Below the pieces are notes generated by a model. It did not search any database. It was not told where the DNA came from and saw nothing but the letters and a program-made list of their open reading frames with translations. From Aspidiotus rigidus (taxonomy: Eukaryota > Arthropoda > Insecta > Hemiptera > Diaspididae), in contig JAVHKY010000061.1 in assembly GCA_035079385.1 (NCBI GenBank), positions 682,001-746,000 on the forward strand: a stretch of DNA of 64,000 nt. Direction: 5' to 3'. The position numbers were made by a program, and so were the translations under genes. Shown here piece after piece: positions 47,773 through 59,300 of the stretch (position 1 is the first letter of the stretch; every line of letters starts with the position of its first letter).

Positions 47773-47940
47773 ATGGAAAATCAGAACAGCATGCAAGATA
47801 ATTATAATGACTATGAAGAAGAATATGAAAAATTTACTCAAAAATGTAAGGATAGAACAAGGGAGAGAATGAGAGAAAGAGATAGAATAAAGATAGATAG
47901 ACCTATTGATAACTATGATAAATCACCTACCTATATTTAA
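47773..47940 (+). CDS. Small charged protein of the virus-like block
   Basis: 55 codons from ATG (47773) to TAA (47938-47940), 65 bp after the acidic ORF and on the same strand. Acidic, Asn/Tyr-rich start, then a strongly basic Arg/Glu helix (RTRERMRERDRIK). Its position suggests co-transcription with 47339-47707. Function unknown. Confidence 0.4.
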   Translation: MENQNSMQDNYNDYEEEYEKFTQKCKDRTRERMRERDRIKIDRPIDNYDKSPTYI

Positions 47941-47958
47941 TTTTCAATAATTTCATTT

Positions 47959-50900
47959 TTAGTACCCATATGGTATAGTATCATAATTAGGTAAGATTAC
48001 TCTTTTATCATACTCAAATTTAAACTTTTTGGTCTCTACTATATTTACTAAATTTTTAGTTTTTATGTCTCTATGTATTCTATTGTAAGTCAAGTCTACA
48101 GAAGTCTGTTCAAGCTTATTCATATTTTCCTTAATTAGCTTTATCATTGTATTACCATTCAATTTTTCTAAATTTTGATAGTTCAATGTAAAACCTTTTA
48201 TTTTAGTCACATTTTTACCCAAATTAGTTTTATAATAATAACTTTTAGGACCTGTTGATGCCCACAACTTGATATATTCATCCTTTTTGAGCTCATCTGT
48301 CCATTCTCCTAGCATATCACCAGTTTTGATAGTATTTAAACCATTATCAAAATAAACTATAGAATCTGTATCACAATAAATCACAGCTTCACCTAATTCA
48401 TTTAATTTTTCATACAGTCTTAATCTAGCATTTGCTGTTGTAAATAAAGCTATATAAATATTAGTACTAGTATTATTTTGAACATAATAATCCTTAAATT
48501 TATAACTCATTTGTACTGTCTCTTCTGTTAGATAATCTACATTTATATCAATTAATCTATCATCTAGTAAAACTTCATAAAACCTTTGCACACTAGTCAC
48601 ATACTCTGTTTGACTCATATTTTGTCTCTGACCAAACTTTCCCCACAAACTATTTAAACATATTTTTGCTACAGCTCTTCTACCAGGATTTACTTCAATT
48701 TTTTGAGGATCCAAGTCAATACCCATTTTTTCCTTTATATTCTGTATATATTCCTCATTTGAATTATAATTATGAGGACTAGATTCTAGTTTAATCTTCA
48801 TAAAATTTTTTACATATTTTTTAAATAAATTTTTTCTTTTCTCTGGAAAATCCCAGACTTCATAAATTTGTTGAATTTTATATCCTTTTTTGATTGCTTT
48901 ATCAACTTCAATAGTTGACCATGTTCCTGTTATCATTCTTTCATTATCAGTATGAGGACATTTACTTATTTTCTTTTCAGCACATTTTAAGCACAATGGG
49001 AATAATAATTTTTCATTTTTATCCATTTTAACCTTAACAGGTAATACAGGATGATACAAGTTCTTTGGAGGTAGAATTTTACATTTTATTATTCCAAACC
49101 AGTTCTTATCATGACGCTCTGGTTCAATAAGTTTTTCAGGATGACCAATAGGATAATAGTCATAATATTGAACAGTTGGGTACAAACTACAAACATCTAT
49201 ATATTTAATTTTCCTATTCTTTGTAGATTATGTCCACAATTTAAATGTATTAGTCCTTCCTCCAAAGAATGCATCTCTTGGTTTCAAAGGTTCAATTATT
49301 TCTGGTTTTATACTAGTTTTATACTCGGATGATTTAGTCCATTTACATTCCCACATCTCTACTTAATTATATCCAGCTTCCTTCATTCTGTTACTTCTCT
49401 CTGTTGTTTTTTCATACAAATCACCCATTTCTTCCTGATTCACATTATTTATTCTATCCTCACTATAACACTTTTGACAACCATGCCAGAAACATCCGTG
49501 ATATTGGTATACAGTGTTAGTTTTCTTATCAAAACCATCAACTTTTGCTCCACAGATCATTTGCTCACCATCACTCAAAGCGTGTTTTATATTAGGATTT
49601 TCAAGACTATTTAACCAACTTATAGACTGTCTCGAATATTTTTCTTCTATTGGCTCATTCACAACAGCTATAGTATCTTTCCATATATATTTAGATCTAT
49701 AGATAGCCATACAGACACTAGCAATTGTCAAATATTGGAAAGGATCTATATTAGCTATTTCTAAAAATTCTTCCCTAAATTTTAAACAACCTTTTCTTAA
49801 AATATCAACATCTGATCTACAATATTCTATAATTTCTTTCTTCATATCAAAAATATAATTTTCTTGAACTCTTTGTAAATACCATTCTAAGAATTTTTTC
49901 CTACTTTCAGGTTTCATCTGATTATAACAATAGTACTCTTTTGCAGGGATTGGTCCAACATAATTTTCATTTTCTTTAGTATTAAATAAATGTGGAAAGT
50001 ACCCTTTTTTCAATTCAGTTAAACCAAATGTTTTTGGAAAATCACTTAGGGGTCCATTAATGAAATTACTACTGTCAATGATTTTCAAATTTATTCTTGA
50101 TAGTTCTAAAAGCATAAGTTTTGTTCCATTATAAATTGTATAAGGCTTAAGAGTATTTTCAACACAATATTTCAAAATGAACTGAGAATCATAACCTTTT
50201 GCATAATGAGCTATACACGTATAATCTCTATGTTCTTTTGATATCAACCATTTACAAAATTCGTCGTTTGTTTTAAATTTATATTCATTACCTTTAAAAT
50301 CATGAGCAATCACTAAATTAGGTATATGAGTTCCTGTCTCCTGTTGGGCTTCATAATCAAAGAATATATAATTTTCAGTGTAAGTACAGTTTTTTTTCTC
50401 TTCTTCTTCTCCAAAAATTTCATTTGCAAAAGGAAATGGATTTAGTCTATTTTGTAATTCTTGTTTACTCATCTTACTAAAACCTTTTATTTTTTCTGCT
50501 TTGGCTTTATTTCTCAATTCAATCAAATTATAGTCTTTTATAGGTTTAACAAACTGTTCATGATTACCTTTACAGAGGCAAACTTCTCTTTTACATTTAC
50601 CACCTTTTTGCATATAACATTTATGAGTTTTTGTTTCAACTACTTTCCAACAATTTCTACATTCTTCAAAACCACATTTATGGGGATCAGTAGCAAACAA
50701 TCTCAGGGTACTATTATAGTTGATCTTATCTTCAAATATTTTATCTCTTAAACAGATTTTATTACACTCTAAACACTTGAATATAGTATTACAAACAGTC
50801 TCAAGACCATCAAAACTATTTTTGTGATTTTCAAGACACTCTTGATTGAAACAATATCTATTACAATCTTTGCAGAAGATTTTCTTCTTTGAGTCAACTA

Positions 50901-51792
50901 CATGCTCTTTCTGAAGACATAATCTACAATTTATTACCCTGTCAATGCATCTATGTTTATCTTTATGTTCATAAGGTTTATTGCATTTATGACAATAATA
51001 ACTAGATCCATGAAAACCAGCCATTTTAGAAATTACATCATAATGATTACCATTTTTATACAAGTATATTTTTATATCTTTTTCAGGTCCTTTGTATATG
51101 ATTGAATTAAAATTTTCTGCACAAACAACATTTATCTGAATATTTATTAGTTTCTCCAAATTTGCTATATCATCTAATGTAAAACCTTCCTGGTTATAAT
51201 CACCAAGTTGATTACATAAGTGAGTAGTAAGATCTGTTTGTAATTTTCTCCCAATACGAATATATTTAATTTCACTTTTAGAAAATTCTTTACTAAATAC
51301 AGTATTAATAGGGGGGTTCTCTTCAGGGTAGGTTAATGCTACAACAACAGCTCGAGGGCAACATAGATTATCTTTATTTCTTATTTCAATAATAGATTTT
51401 TTAGTTTGTTTGGCTAGGGCTAAATTTAAAATTTTGGTATTACGACCTCCTCGAGGCATTGCAATTACATTTATATTGAAAGTAGAAGTTGTAAGATCAA
51501 GTTCTTCATTTGAAGTCAAAATTTGTGAAATTCTTTCCAACAATAATTCTACATACTCTCGAGCTGAATCCCCTCTTTGATAGCCTGTTGAAATAGGATT
51601 AAAAAGTACAGGGTTTCTCACAATAATATTTATTCTGTCGCCTGTTCTAAAGTTAGTACGTTTTTTAACTACTTTAATCATTTCTTTGAGAGCTCTTGTT
51701 ATTAAATCTGTTTGCGCATCCTCTGAGGAGTCTTCTATTAATACATCATTTTTAATAGAAATAGTATAATCAGATGAATAAGCGTTATATTT
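47959..51792 (-). pseudogene. Protein-primed family B DNA polymerase (DNA_pol_B_2 type) with two in-frame TAA codons
   Basis: This would replicate a linear genome from a protein primer. The N-terminal half has cysteine pairs (YCHKCNKPYEHKDKHRC and several C-x2-C sets) and a SAP-like repeat near residue 400 of the 772-codon part. Exonuclease motifs follow: FFDYEA (Exo I), CIAHYAKGYDSQFIL (Exo II), YCRSDVDIL (Exo III). Polymerase motifs: DVCSLYPT (A), KICLNSLWGKFG (B), YCDTDSIVY (C). All catalytic acidic residues are present. TAA occurs in frame at 49363-49365 and 49228-49230, between the exonuclease part and motif A, with no frameshift. The first ATG is 51681, but the frame is open upstream to the TAA at 51793. 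Confidence 0.9.
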
Positions 51793-52170
51793 TTAAATAT
51801 ATCTAGATGCAATTTCTTTGATTTGAATAAGCTCCTCAATATTTTGCAGTTTTTCCAGTTCAGGTTCATAGAACGAATCCTCAAATGGAAATATATGTGT
51901 TAGCGGAACAGTCTTGTGTGCCAACAAAGCAGATTTGTCCTGATCCTTTGAATTTGTAGAACTTAATACATTGATTAGATCTGTTTTATTCATTTTACAG
52001 TGTCCTTTTATATTTTTATCCTTTGCAATTTTTCTGAGGTCTTTCATTGTTGGGGGTTTAGTTGGGGGTTCAAGATTCAATACTCTGAATAAATCAGCTT
52101 TACTCATTTTACTGTAGCCTTTTATGTTTCTACCTTTTGCAAGGATTTTCAATTCTTTTACAGATGTCAT
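51793..52170 (-). CDS. Two-repeat SAP/Rho_N-like protein, in frame with the polymerase
   Basis: 125 codons with two copies of a helical motif, VKELKILAKGRNIKGYSKMS and MKDLRKIAKDKNIKGHCKMN, each followed by (A/T)DL-x-x-VL. This fits SAP or Rho_N-type helix-extended-loop-helix DNA/RNA-binding repeats. A third copy lies inside the polymerase ORF. It ends at TAA 51793-51795 and its frame is that of the polymerase, so it may be the N-terminus of one larger polymerase polypeptide separated by a nonsense codon. Confidence 0.65.
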   Translation of the reverse strand: MTSVKELKILAKGRNIKGYSKMSKADLFRVLNLEPPTKPPTMKDLRKIAKDKNIKGHCKMNKTDLINVLSSTNSKDQDKSALLAHKTVPLTHIFPFEDSFYEPELEKLQNIEELIQIKEIASRYI

Positions 52171-52249
52171 TTTAATATTAATGTTTTTCTTAATGAAGTT
52201 TTCCTTTTTATTTATTAAGAAAAAAATTTTTAAAAGAAAAAATTATTTT

Positions 52250-52722
52250 TTAAACTGTTGTTTTATTTCTTGTTTTATTTCTAACATATATTTGAGTTGT
52301 CTTATGAGCTTTGAGTGAAACTAACAAAACAGTTCTTCCACATTCACAAGCAGTTTTCACTTGTTTACTTTTATAATTTTTTAGAACTACTGTTTTATGA
52401 TCATTTCTATTCTTCTCATAATATTCTTTCATTAATTTACTCTTGCATTCTTTACAATAATCTTGTTTATTACTAAAATCCTTTTGATCTCTTACAGACT
52501 TACAACCTGTACAATATTTTTCATTTTGAGATAAATCTATTGTCATTTTAGTTTTAGGTGGAGTAGCACATTCCTTACACATTGTTGGAGTGGTATTTTC
52601 AATTGATGTAAGGACTTTATTTGAAGGTGATTGTTCAAATTCATTACATTCTTCACCTTTTTACACTTAGAGCAATATCTTTCATTTTGTGCTAACTTAA
52701 TGATCAGAGATTTGTGTTTCAT
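52250..52722 (-). pseudogene. Zinc-ribbon protein of the virus-like block, frameshifted
   Basis: The frame from 52722 has a first Cys pair (YCSKCKK) and breaks at an A5 run (T5 on the + strand, 52658-52662). The next frame contains MCKEC, YCTGCKSVRDQKDFSNKQDY, CKECKSKLM and a final CECGR...KAHKTT, i.e. repeated C-x2-C pairs of zinc-ribbon type with basic linkers. Similar small zinc proteins in DNA viruses are often transcription factors; no specific role can be assigned. Confidence 0.65.
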
Positions 52723-52819
52723 CTTTTCTTAAATAATTTTCAAGTATTTACATAGGAAAATTTTTAAGAAGAAATTTATTTACACAATGACCTTTTCAAA
52801 ATACGTTCAAAATAAGATA

Positions 52820-52990
52820 TGAAACCTTCCTAAATCCTTCCAAGTTATAGAAACCAACATAAAACCTGTCCTAATTATGTCTAAAACCTTCTCAAAATAT
52901 GCTCAAAACCTTCCAAAATCCTTCTAAGTTATAGAAACCAACATAAAAGCTTCCTAAATCCTTTTTAAGTCATAAAAACCAACATTAATG
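52820..52990. repeat. Short degenerate repeats in an AT-rich spacer
   Basis: AAGTTATAGAAACCAACATAA with a CCTTCCTAAATCC-like lead occurs twice and a third diverged time (near 52849, 52928, 52968). It is located between the zinc-ribbon and coiled-coil ORFs, where an origin or promoter might sit; that is inference. Confidence 0.5.
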
Positions 52991-53320
52991 TATCATGAAC
53001 ATAAGTTATTATATTATAACAACATTAGATAATTTATCAAAGTATGTAAAGTGAAATTATTTTAATTATAACTAGAACTCTCAAGTTTTTTGATTGGTTA
53101 TTCAAACTAATTGCAGATAGAATTCAGATAAAGATTGTCTATATAGACTGCAGTTTGATAAAAAGCAACCCTTCTTGAAATAGATGTAAAACCTTATTTT
53201 CAAACACATAGTGATATTTGATACCAGTTATTAAATGTTCAAATTTAAGTCAACATTCTCAACCTTTGGTTAAGCGGCTTTTGCAAGATTCTTTATTACA
53301 CCAGCTACCAAATTCTGTTT

Positions 53321-53935
53321 CTAATTCTGTATAATAGTTGCATCATTATTTATACTGGGGACATTTACAGTTGTTATTTTCTTGATATTATTAAATCTAG
53401 GTCCCTTTTTAGGATCAGATTTCATGTGTTTCAATTCATCACGAGTGAATTCTTTAGTGCCTACTTCTGAAAATGCTGGTTTAAAATCATCATGAAATTT
53501 TATATCTTTTAAGGTTTTCTTCATATACTTTGATAATTTCTTATCCTTAGAGTCTACAATTATAGTTGAGAAGACATTATTTAGTTCTTCAACTCCAGAA
53601 TTATCATTATGCTTTTCAGCTTGAGATTTTATGATTTTCTTATATTTCTCCTCCCTTTCAAGTAGATTTTCTATCAACTCCTGATTTTTAAAATTGGCAT
53701 ATTTATAAATATCTGAAGTCATACTTGTTTGCTGTAGAGCTATAAAGAACTGTCTAACAATAGTTTTCATATTAGTACTCATATTTTTTAAACCATCAAT
53801 AGCTTGAATTATTCTCGCTAGATTACTTTCCTCATTTCTTATCAATTCTTCCAATTCTTTATTTTTTGAAATTATTCTATCTAACCCTTCTAGCTCAACT
53901 TTATTAGGCATATATCTTTTTATTTGACTTTCCAT
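53321..53935 (-). CDS. Coiled-coil protein of the virus-like block, unknown function
   Basis: 204 codons, uninterrupted. The first two thirds are rich in heptad-like Leu/Ile/Lys/Glu (for example KNKELEELIRNEESNLARII and LIENLLEREEKYKKIIKSQA), predicting a long coiled coil. The C-terminus is basic and ends with a Val/Asn-rich tail. I do not recognise a family; a structural or terminal protein is possible but unsupported. Confidence 0.6.
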   Translation of the reverse strand: MESQIKRYMPNKVELEGLDRIISKNKELEELIRNEESNLARIIQAIDGLKNMSTNMKTIVRQFFIALQQTSMTSDIYKYANFKNQELIENLLEREEKYKKIIKSQAEKHNDNSGVEELNNVFSTIIVDSKDKKLSKYMKKTLKDIKFHDDFKPAFSEVGTKEFTRDELKHMKSDPKKGPRFNNIKKITTVNVPSINNDATIIQN

Positions 53936-53964
53936 TTATTAGAATAAATTTTTATATTTTTTAT

Positions 53965-54070
53965 ATTGTAAGGTAAGGTATAGTAAGGTAAAGTAAGGTA
54001 ATAATTGGTATGGTAAGGTAATATGGTACAGAAATAAGGTAATATTGTATGGTAGTATGGTATGGTAAAA
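53965..54070. repeat. (GGTAA)-like degenerate microsatellite
   Basis: About ten GGTAA or GGTAT units between the divergent coiled-coil and HTH-like ORFs. It is not the insect telomere repeat TTAGG. Confidence 0.8.
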
Positions 54071-54092
54071 GAAATAAAATTTATATAAATAA

Positions 54093-54519
54093 ATGACTCC
54101 TAACGAGTTAATTAAAATATTAAAAGAATATGACTTTAAGAAAAATAGTGTGAGAAGCTTTTCTTTGAAATATAAAATTACTGAGAAGACTATACTAAAA
54201 TATTTAAAAGAACATAAAATACCCTACAACAATAGGAAGATAAGTTATGAAATGAGTAGAAATTGTCTAGGTCAATACACATTTAAAAATGCTGTAAAGT
54301 CTGATAGGTATTATATATGATTCAAATAAAATTACTAATAAATCTTATCAAAATCAAAGTCAACCTAAGAGTAATATGAAAGATAAGACTAATTCTACAC
54401 CACAAGTTAGTAACCAACCTAGTCATCAAAATAAAAATAATTCTGGTACAGTAAAAAATTTCGCAGAATTTAATAAAAAATATGGAAAATTTTTCTCGAG
54501 AACTTCACAATTTACATAG
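54093..54519 (+). pseudogene. HTH-like DNA-binding protein with an Asn/Gln-rich tail, frameshifted
   Basis: The first frame (75 codons) contains VRSFSLKYKITEKTILKYLK, a helix-turn-helix-like segment resembling resolvase or homeodomain-like HTH. It stops at TGA 54318-54320, but another frame entered at the preceding TATATAT run is open to TAG 54517-54519. That frame encodes an Asn/Gln/Ser/Lys-rich low-complexity tail. One small indel in the AT run would explain the break. Confidence 0.5.
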
Positions 54520-55577
54520 CCTCGGAAATATGTAATACTTACACAAAAACACAATACAACAGAATTTGTAAGTAAAAATGTAAAAGCAATGAATTGGTTG
54601 ACAACAGCGGTTTGACGGATGATTTCACAACTTCATCACTCATGTCACATGCGTCACGTTCTCCACACGCCTGCGTCATGTTTTTTTACAAGAGTCGACG
54701 GCCCGGACATACGCAAGCCCAAGCCCGACGCCATTTCTATTTCCAGTTGTGTAACTCGCGCAGTTTCATGTTGTTACCGCACAACGAAACATTTTACGCG
54801 CTAGTATCGCATTGCTTATGAATTAATACAGGTAGTATATGGGAGGGATACGGTATTCGTCTTCTTTTTCGTAATTATTATTTATTACTCGGTTCATTTC
54901 ATTCGAAATTATATTTTTGGTAGACCAAAAATTAATGAGAAGACATGGAATACTTGATTCATATTTTTAATGCTTTTTATTGATAGAAAATTTGTGCTGA
55001 CGAAAAGAATTTTCGTTTTCTGTTGACTTTCTTAACGTCTTGACTTCGATGTAATGTTGTGGATCACATCTAAAATGTATAATTATGGTATGCCTGCGGC
55101 TGGGATTGCATTGTATAATCTCTATATCATATAATATTACAAAATTTGTTGACCGAGATTAAGATGAAGTGTAGGTACGTGTCTCATCAAAAAAGATAAA
55201 TAGACTGCTCGCAACGTAATCATAAACAGCGACAACAATAATATCGGTACTTTCGTTCACGGATAATTTTTATTAATTTTTAATTTCAATTCACGCAGCC
55301 AAGTTAATATTTAGCACTTTGTGGGAAAGAAAAAAAAAAAAAATGTTCATCATAATCGAGTTCATTTTGGAAATTGTGGCAATACACAAACGTTAATTAC
55401 CGTAATGCTTACGAAATAAAAAAACTATTGGAAAGGAGGTAGTAAATGCTGAATAAATCACCACTTCCAATGTGCAAAGAGAAAAAATTAAAATGAAAGG
55501 AAAAATGTTGTACAAAGCGAACGTCTTTTTCCACATCTCACTCGTTACCTTGAACTACTTTACCCATTTTTCTCATT
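54520..55577. other. Gene-less stretch between the virus-like block and the THAP/P gene
   Basis: It starts with a more GC- and CpG-rich 250 bp (54590-54830), an abrupt shift from the AT-rich viral block. AT-rich 3' flank of the minus-strand P-like gene follows. No other gene seen. Confidence 0.5.
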
Positions 55578-56303
55578 TCACGCGGTTTTTTTACATCCTT
55601 GATGTTGGTTCTCATTATATTCCTTACAAATAAACTGCATTCTTAAAATCAAGAAAAAACGTATAATGTAGCTGAGAACATCCGAACGGTGTTCAGAACA
55701 TCCAAGAATCGGCAAACGGCATGATGTTTGAGTAACTTTCTCTGCTACATTGAGGAAAGTGTCCGGTGACAAGGAGCTAATGGAGTGGCAGTTAATTTCA
55801 CTCTGTACGGCATCTTCTAATAAAGAAACAAAATCATACAATGGTTTCGAAGGGTAATGAAGGACGTTATAATAATTTCGAATGTCAATCAGGGACCCCG
55901 CAAAATCATCTCCACTTTGAATGAGAGACGCAGCGCATATTTCGCAACATTTAAAAGCAATTGCCTTCATAGCAATGTAACCACCAAAAAATTGCAAGAG
56001 ATGTTTATCTTCTTCACTTTTTTCACATGCCGTATTTTCATCGAAGTTTTCATCCAAATAACATTGCTGTTCAATATTGGTGATTACTCTTTCTCGAAGA
56101 ATTTTCCATTTCTCAAGTTTTTCGCTTACAGCCGACGTATCACAGTCCTTTAACAAACTTTCAAACAGCTCTTCCCCGGTAACATTTGAACCTGTTGGTT
56201 TTATTAGAGAATACAAGCTCATGAGCCGATATATGAGAAGAAACGCTTGTGGGTCTGGATGATCGTTGCAACCGCCGTGACTTCTAACCATACCGAAAAA
56301 TTT
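55578..56303 (-). CDS. P-like gene exon 14 (C-terminal block)
   Basis: Acceptor TTTTCAG. Begins KFFGMVRSHGGCNDHPDPQA, the most conserved C-terminal P-transposase motif, and carries acidic residues in the region where the last catalytic Glu is expected. Stop TGA at 55578-55580. Confidence 0.88.
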   Translation of the reverse strand, partial: KFFGMVRSHGGCNDHPDPQAFLLIYRLMSLYSLIKPTGSNVTGEELFESLLKDCDTSAVSEKLEKWKILRERVITNIEQQCYLDENFDENTACEKSEEDKHLLQFFGGYIAMKAIAFKCCEICAASLIQSGDDFAGSLIDIRNYYNVLHYPSKPLYDFVSLLEDAVQSEINCHSISSLSPDTFLNVAEKVTQTSCRLPILGCSEHRSDVLSYIIRFFLILRMQFICKEYNENQHQGCKKTA

Positions 56304-59300
56304 CTGAAAAAAAAATTCAATAATACTTTCAGGAAAGAATATTAATTTTACACGCACTTCCAAATTATCTTGGTTAATCCTTGTCAACATAAAGAAGGTA
56401 TAAAAATATTAATTTTACACTTACTTCCAAATTATCTTGGTTCATCCTTGTCAACATAACGAAGGTATACCCGCAGACGTTGATAAGAAAATTGGATAAA
56501 GCTAGAGCAACTGTATAGGTCACTCGCAGCCCAACAATGGTTGAATCAGATGCAATCCTATTGCAAAGGCGATTAGGATCCTCATCCGATATTTTGTTCG
56601 TAGAAGCCTTGACATTAGTGCAAGGTTTCACGTCTGGAATATAGACAACGTTCCCGTTTGAATTAATTACGATGTCATCCGGAATGTTGAAACAACTGTC
56701 GGTCTGTGATACATTTTCAGAAAAAGTAGCACTATTGGAAGGAAGAAGAATGTTATCACGGTTGTTACACTTGAAGCTATCCTTGGAAACTTGTCTCTTT
56801 CTGGAAGTACTAGAGGATACTTCTTTGGGCTTCTTTTCATTTGTCTTCTTCTTGTCCGTATTTTTAGCTTCCGTCTTCTTCTTTTCCGTATTCGCAACTT
56901 TTGTAGCCCTTTTTTTCCTTATCTTTTTAGGAACGTATTTCTTTGAAGAAGTACTTTCATCCAGATAATCTAAAAACTCTTTGATAGCCTACAGGAAAAA
57001 TAAAAAGGAGATTAATAAATTTATGAAACATTTTCAATTTTCACTGATGAAGGGTACTGCGCAGGAATGTGTGATCTTTACAGTTTACACATACAACAAC
57101 GTGTTTCGGTAAGTCAACCAAATTCTAATCAACTTCTAATTAGTGTTACCCTCACTAAATATTTGTTTTGTTGGGTAAAAAACACTAGATAGAGCATTCT
57201 CATGACAAAATTCTCTTCCTAAACGTTACAATTTCATGATGCATACTTCTTTTAGCAAGAGAAAAGAGAATTCCAAGACACAAACAGAATAATAATTAAT
57301 GAAAAACGCACTACAAAAATACAATATTCTGAAACTGAACTGAGTAGGCTGAAGCATAGGGCTCAGAAGATAAGTAAAGTTGCATTAAAATTTTATGTGG
57401 AAAAATTTTTCAGGTTCTATGTTCACACAACTTCTTCATTATTATTCTATTGAAATTTTCTAAACCAATTTTGCGATAGGTAATGTGATATTTGTCAAAG
57501 AATCCAAGCAAGTGGTTTCATTTTCAAATGAGTTGGCTTTAGTTTTATATGTATTTACTTTCTTTTCTGGAGTTTCATCCTTTCGAATGGCAGATAGACC
57601 TGTCCTCGAGTCGAATGCATGGATGAGATTAGCGACTCGAATAATAAATTTTTCGGTACTTTCTGATTGCGATAGTTCATTGTGCTTGCCACGATAGAAT
57701 GCCATCGCGCTGGAAGCTTTCAAACTGAAAAACTGTAAAAAAAAACAGTGGACCTGTACGTTCTCAATTGAATTCAATTCAAATTTGATGAAGAACATGC
57801 TCCAGCCTTATACCATCAACAATTGAGTAATACCTGATAGGCCCTAGAAACACTCATCTTCTCGTATGGTTTCGGGGAGATGTGGGTAGAATTCAATTCT
57901 GGGCAACATTTGATAGCCTTTTGAGAATCAATTTCGATCACGGATTCCCAATCACGTAACCTAATTGTACCATCTGGAGTCTGTAAAATTGAATGAAAAA
58001 GTGCAGATACTAATTCAAGTTCATAAATATAGGAAAATGACCTAGAAGATGACATACTTCAATTTCTTTTTGAGAAACAATCCACGTCCATAGATTTTTA
58101 ATAAGATGCGGGAAGTCACTGACAAAGTATAATCGTCGACCATCATCCGCCACGTGTTCACACGAAGGATTATTCTCACTGACGCCGAACTGCCTCCACA
58201 TCCCACGGTTCCACTGCGCGCCATCAGTTACTATGCAGTCAACAAAAATGCCAGAATTTTCCAGCATAGCGATAGCTTCGAGAACGATCTGGGCTAAAAC
58301 GTCTCCTGAAACGAAGTCAATCAATTTTTAAAGAAATCGATGCACAACAATGTCCAATGAATGATAATGCGTTTTTATAAAATAAATCTCTAGGTCAAAC
58401 AATACCTGTAGCACAGCCTCTACTCAAAAATGTTCCCACTGCTTGAACCCATCTGCCTTGGAAAGGCTGGAAAAGCAGAACAAGCGCATGGTCGCCAAGC
58501 TTATCTTTTTGATATTGTGGTGTATATTTCCCCAAATGTGTAAATCCAGTCACTTCCATCTTATACCGATCAAAAGTTGACCGTGGCGAAATTTTCATCT
58601 CGTCAATAAGAAGAGCTCCTGAAAAGTATGGTTTTACATTATAATTCCTACATGTAAACGCTTGGTGAAAATTGCGAGAGTTTCTTCACCTCGACGGGCA
58701 TTTTCTGGCATACCACCGGCTTTTTCTTTCAAAACTTTGAAAAGTGGTTTTTGAAAACCAAACGAAGGTGTCAATTTGCGAATGTATTTGTGGATCGTAG
58801 ATTTCGATGGCAATGGTATAATTTTACCAAATCGTAAATCACGATACAATTTGTAATTACGAATTTTCAAAAGAATACATCGATACATCCATGATCGGCT
58901 GTATCGGATTCCTTTTGCACTGGGTGTACCTCTCTGGTGTTTTGACGCATTCAACATAGCCTGAATGCATTCTCTCTGTTCTGGTGGTAGAGCTTCTATA
59001 AGATCCTCAAAACTGCGCTTAGGAAAACTTCTCTTATTAACCTGAGGAATTAAAATGAATATATTGTAGCGAAGAATTGACATTGCAGTACAAGAAAGGT
59101 AGATCAAAGAATACTACAGCACAACTACGCGCAATATAACAAAAATTATATGCTACTACTTTGTGATACTAACTGAAAAAAAGTATACGGTCATAGGTCA
59201 TCATAATAATTCTACTTTTCATTAGTCTTCAAGCGAACGTTTTGCAACCAACCAATTGTATGGTTGTTGGTGAAACGTCCTTTTGAAGATAGTTAAATAA

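Larger units (their letters stand above)
46885..54519. mobile_element. Virus-like / Polinton-like integrated element encoding a protein-primed DNA polymerase
   Basis: A 7.6-kb AT-rich, intron-less block with six ORFs on both strands: two small ORFs (+), polymerase (-), zinc-ribbon (-), coiled-coil (-), HTH-like (+). The polymerase belongs to the group found in Polintons/Mavericks, adintoviruses, bidnaviruses and linear plasmids. No integrase, packaging ATPase, protease or capsid gene is recognisable and no long terminal inverted repeats were found, so it is either a partial copy or a small element of unfamiliar make-up. Stops and frameshifts indicate it is decaying. Confidence 0.7.

Noticed and set aside
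47959..52170. Alternative genetic code as the explanation for in-frame TAA
   Set aside because: The same ORF set, including the polymerase, also terminates with TAA, and host exons use standard stops; recoding of all TAA is not supported.
53965..54070. Telomere-type repeat
   Set aside because: Units are GGTAA/GGTAT, not TTAGG, and are interspersed with other sequence.
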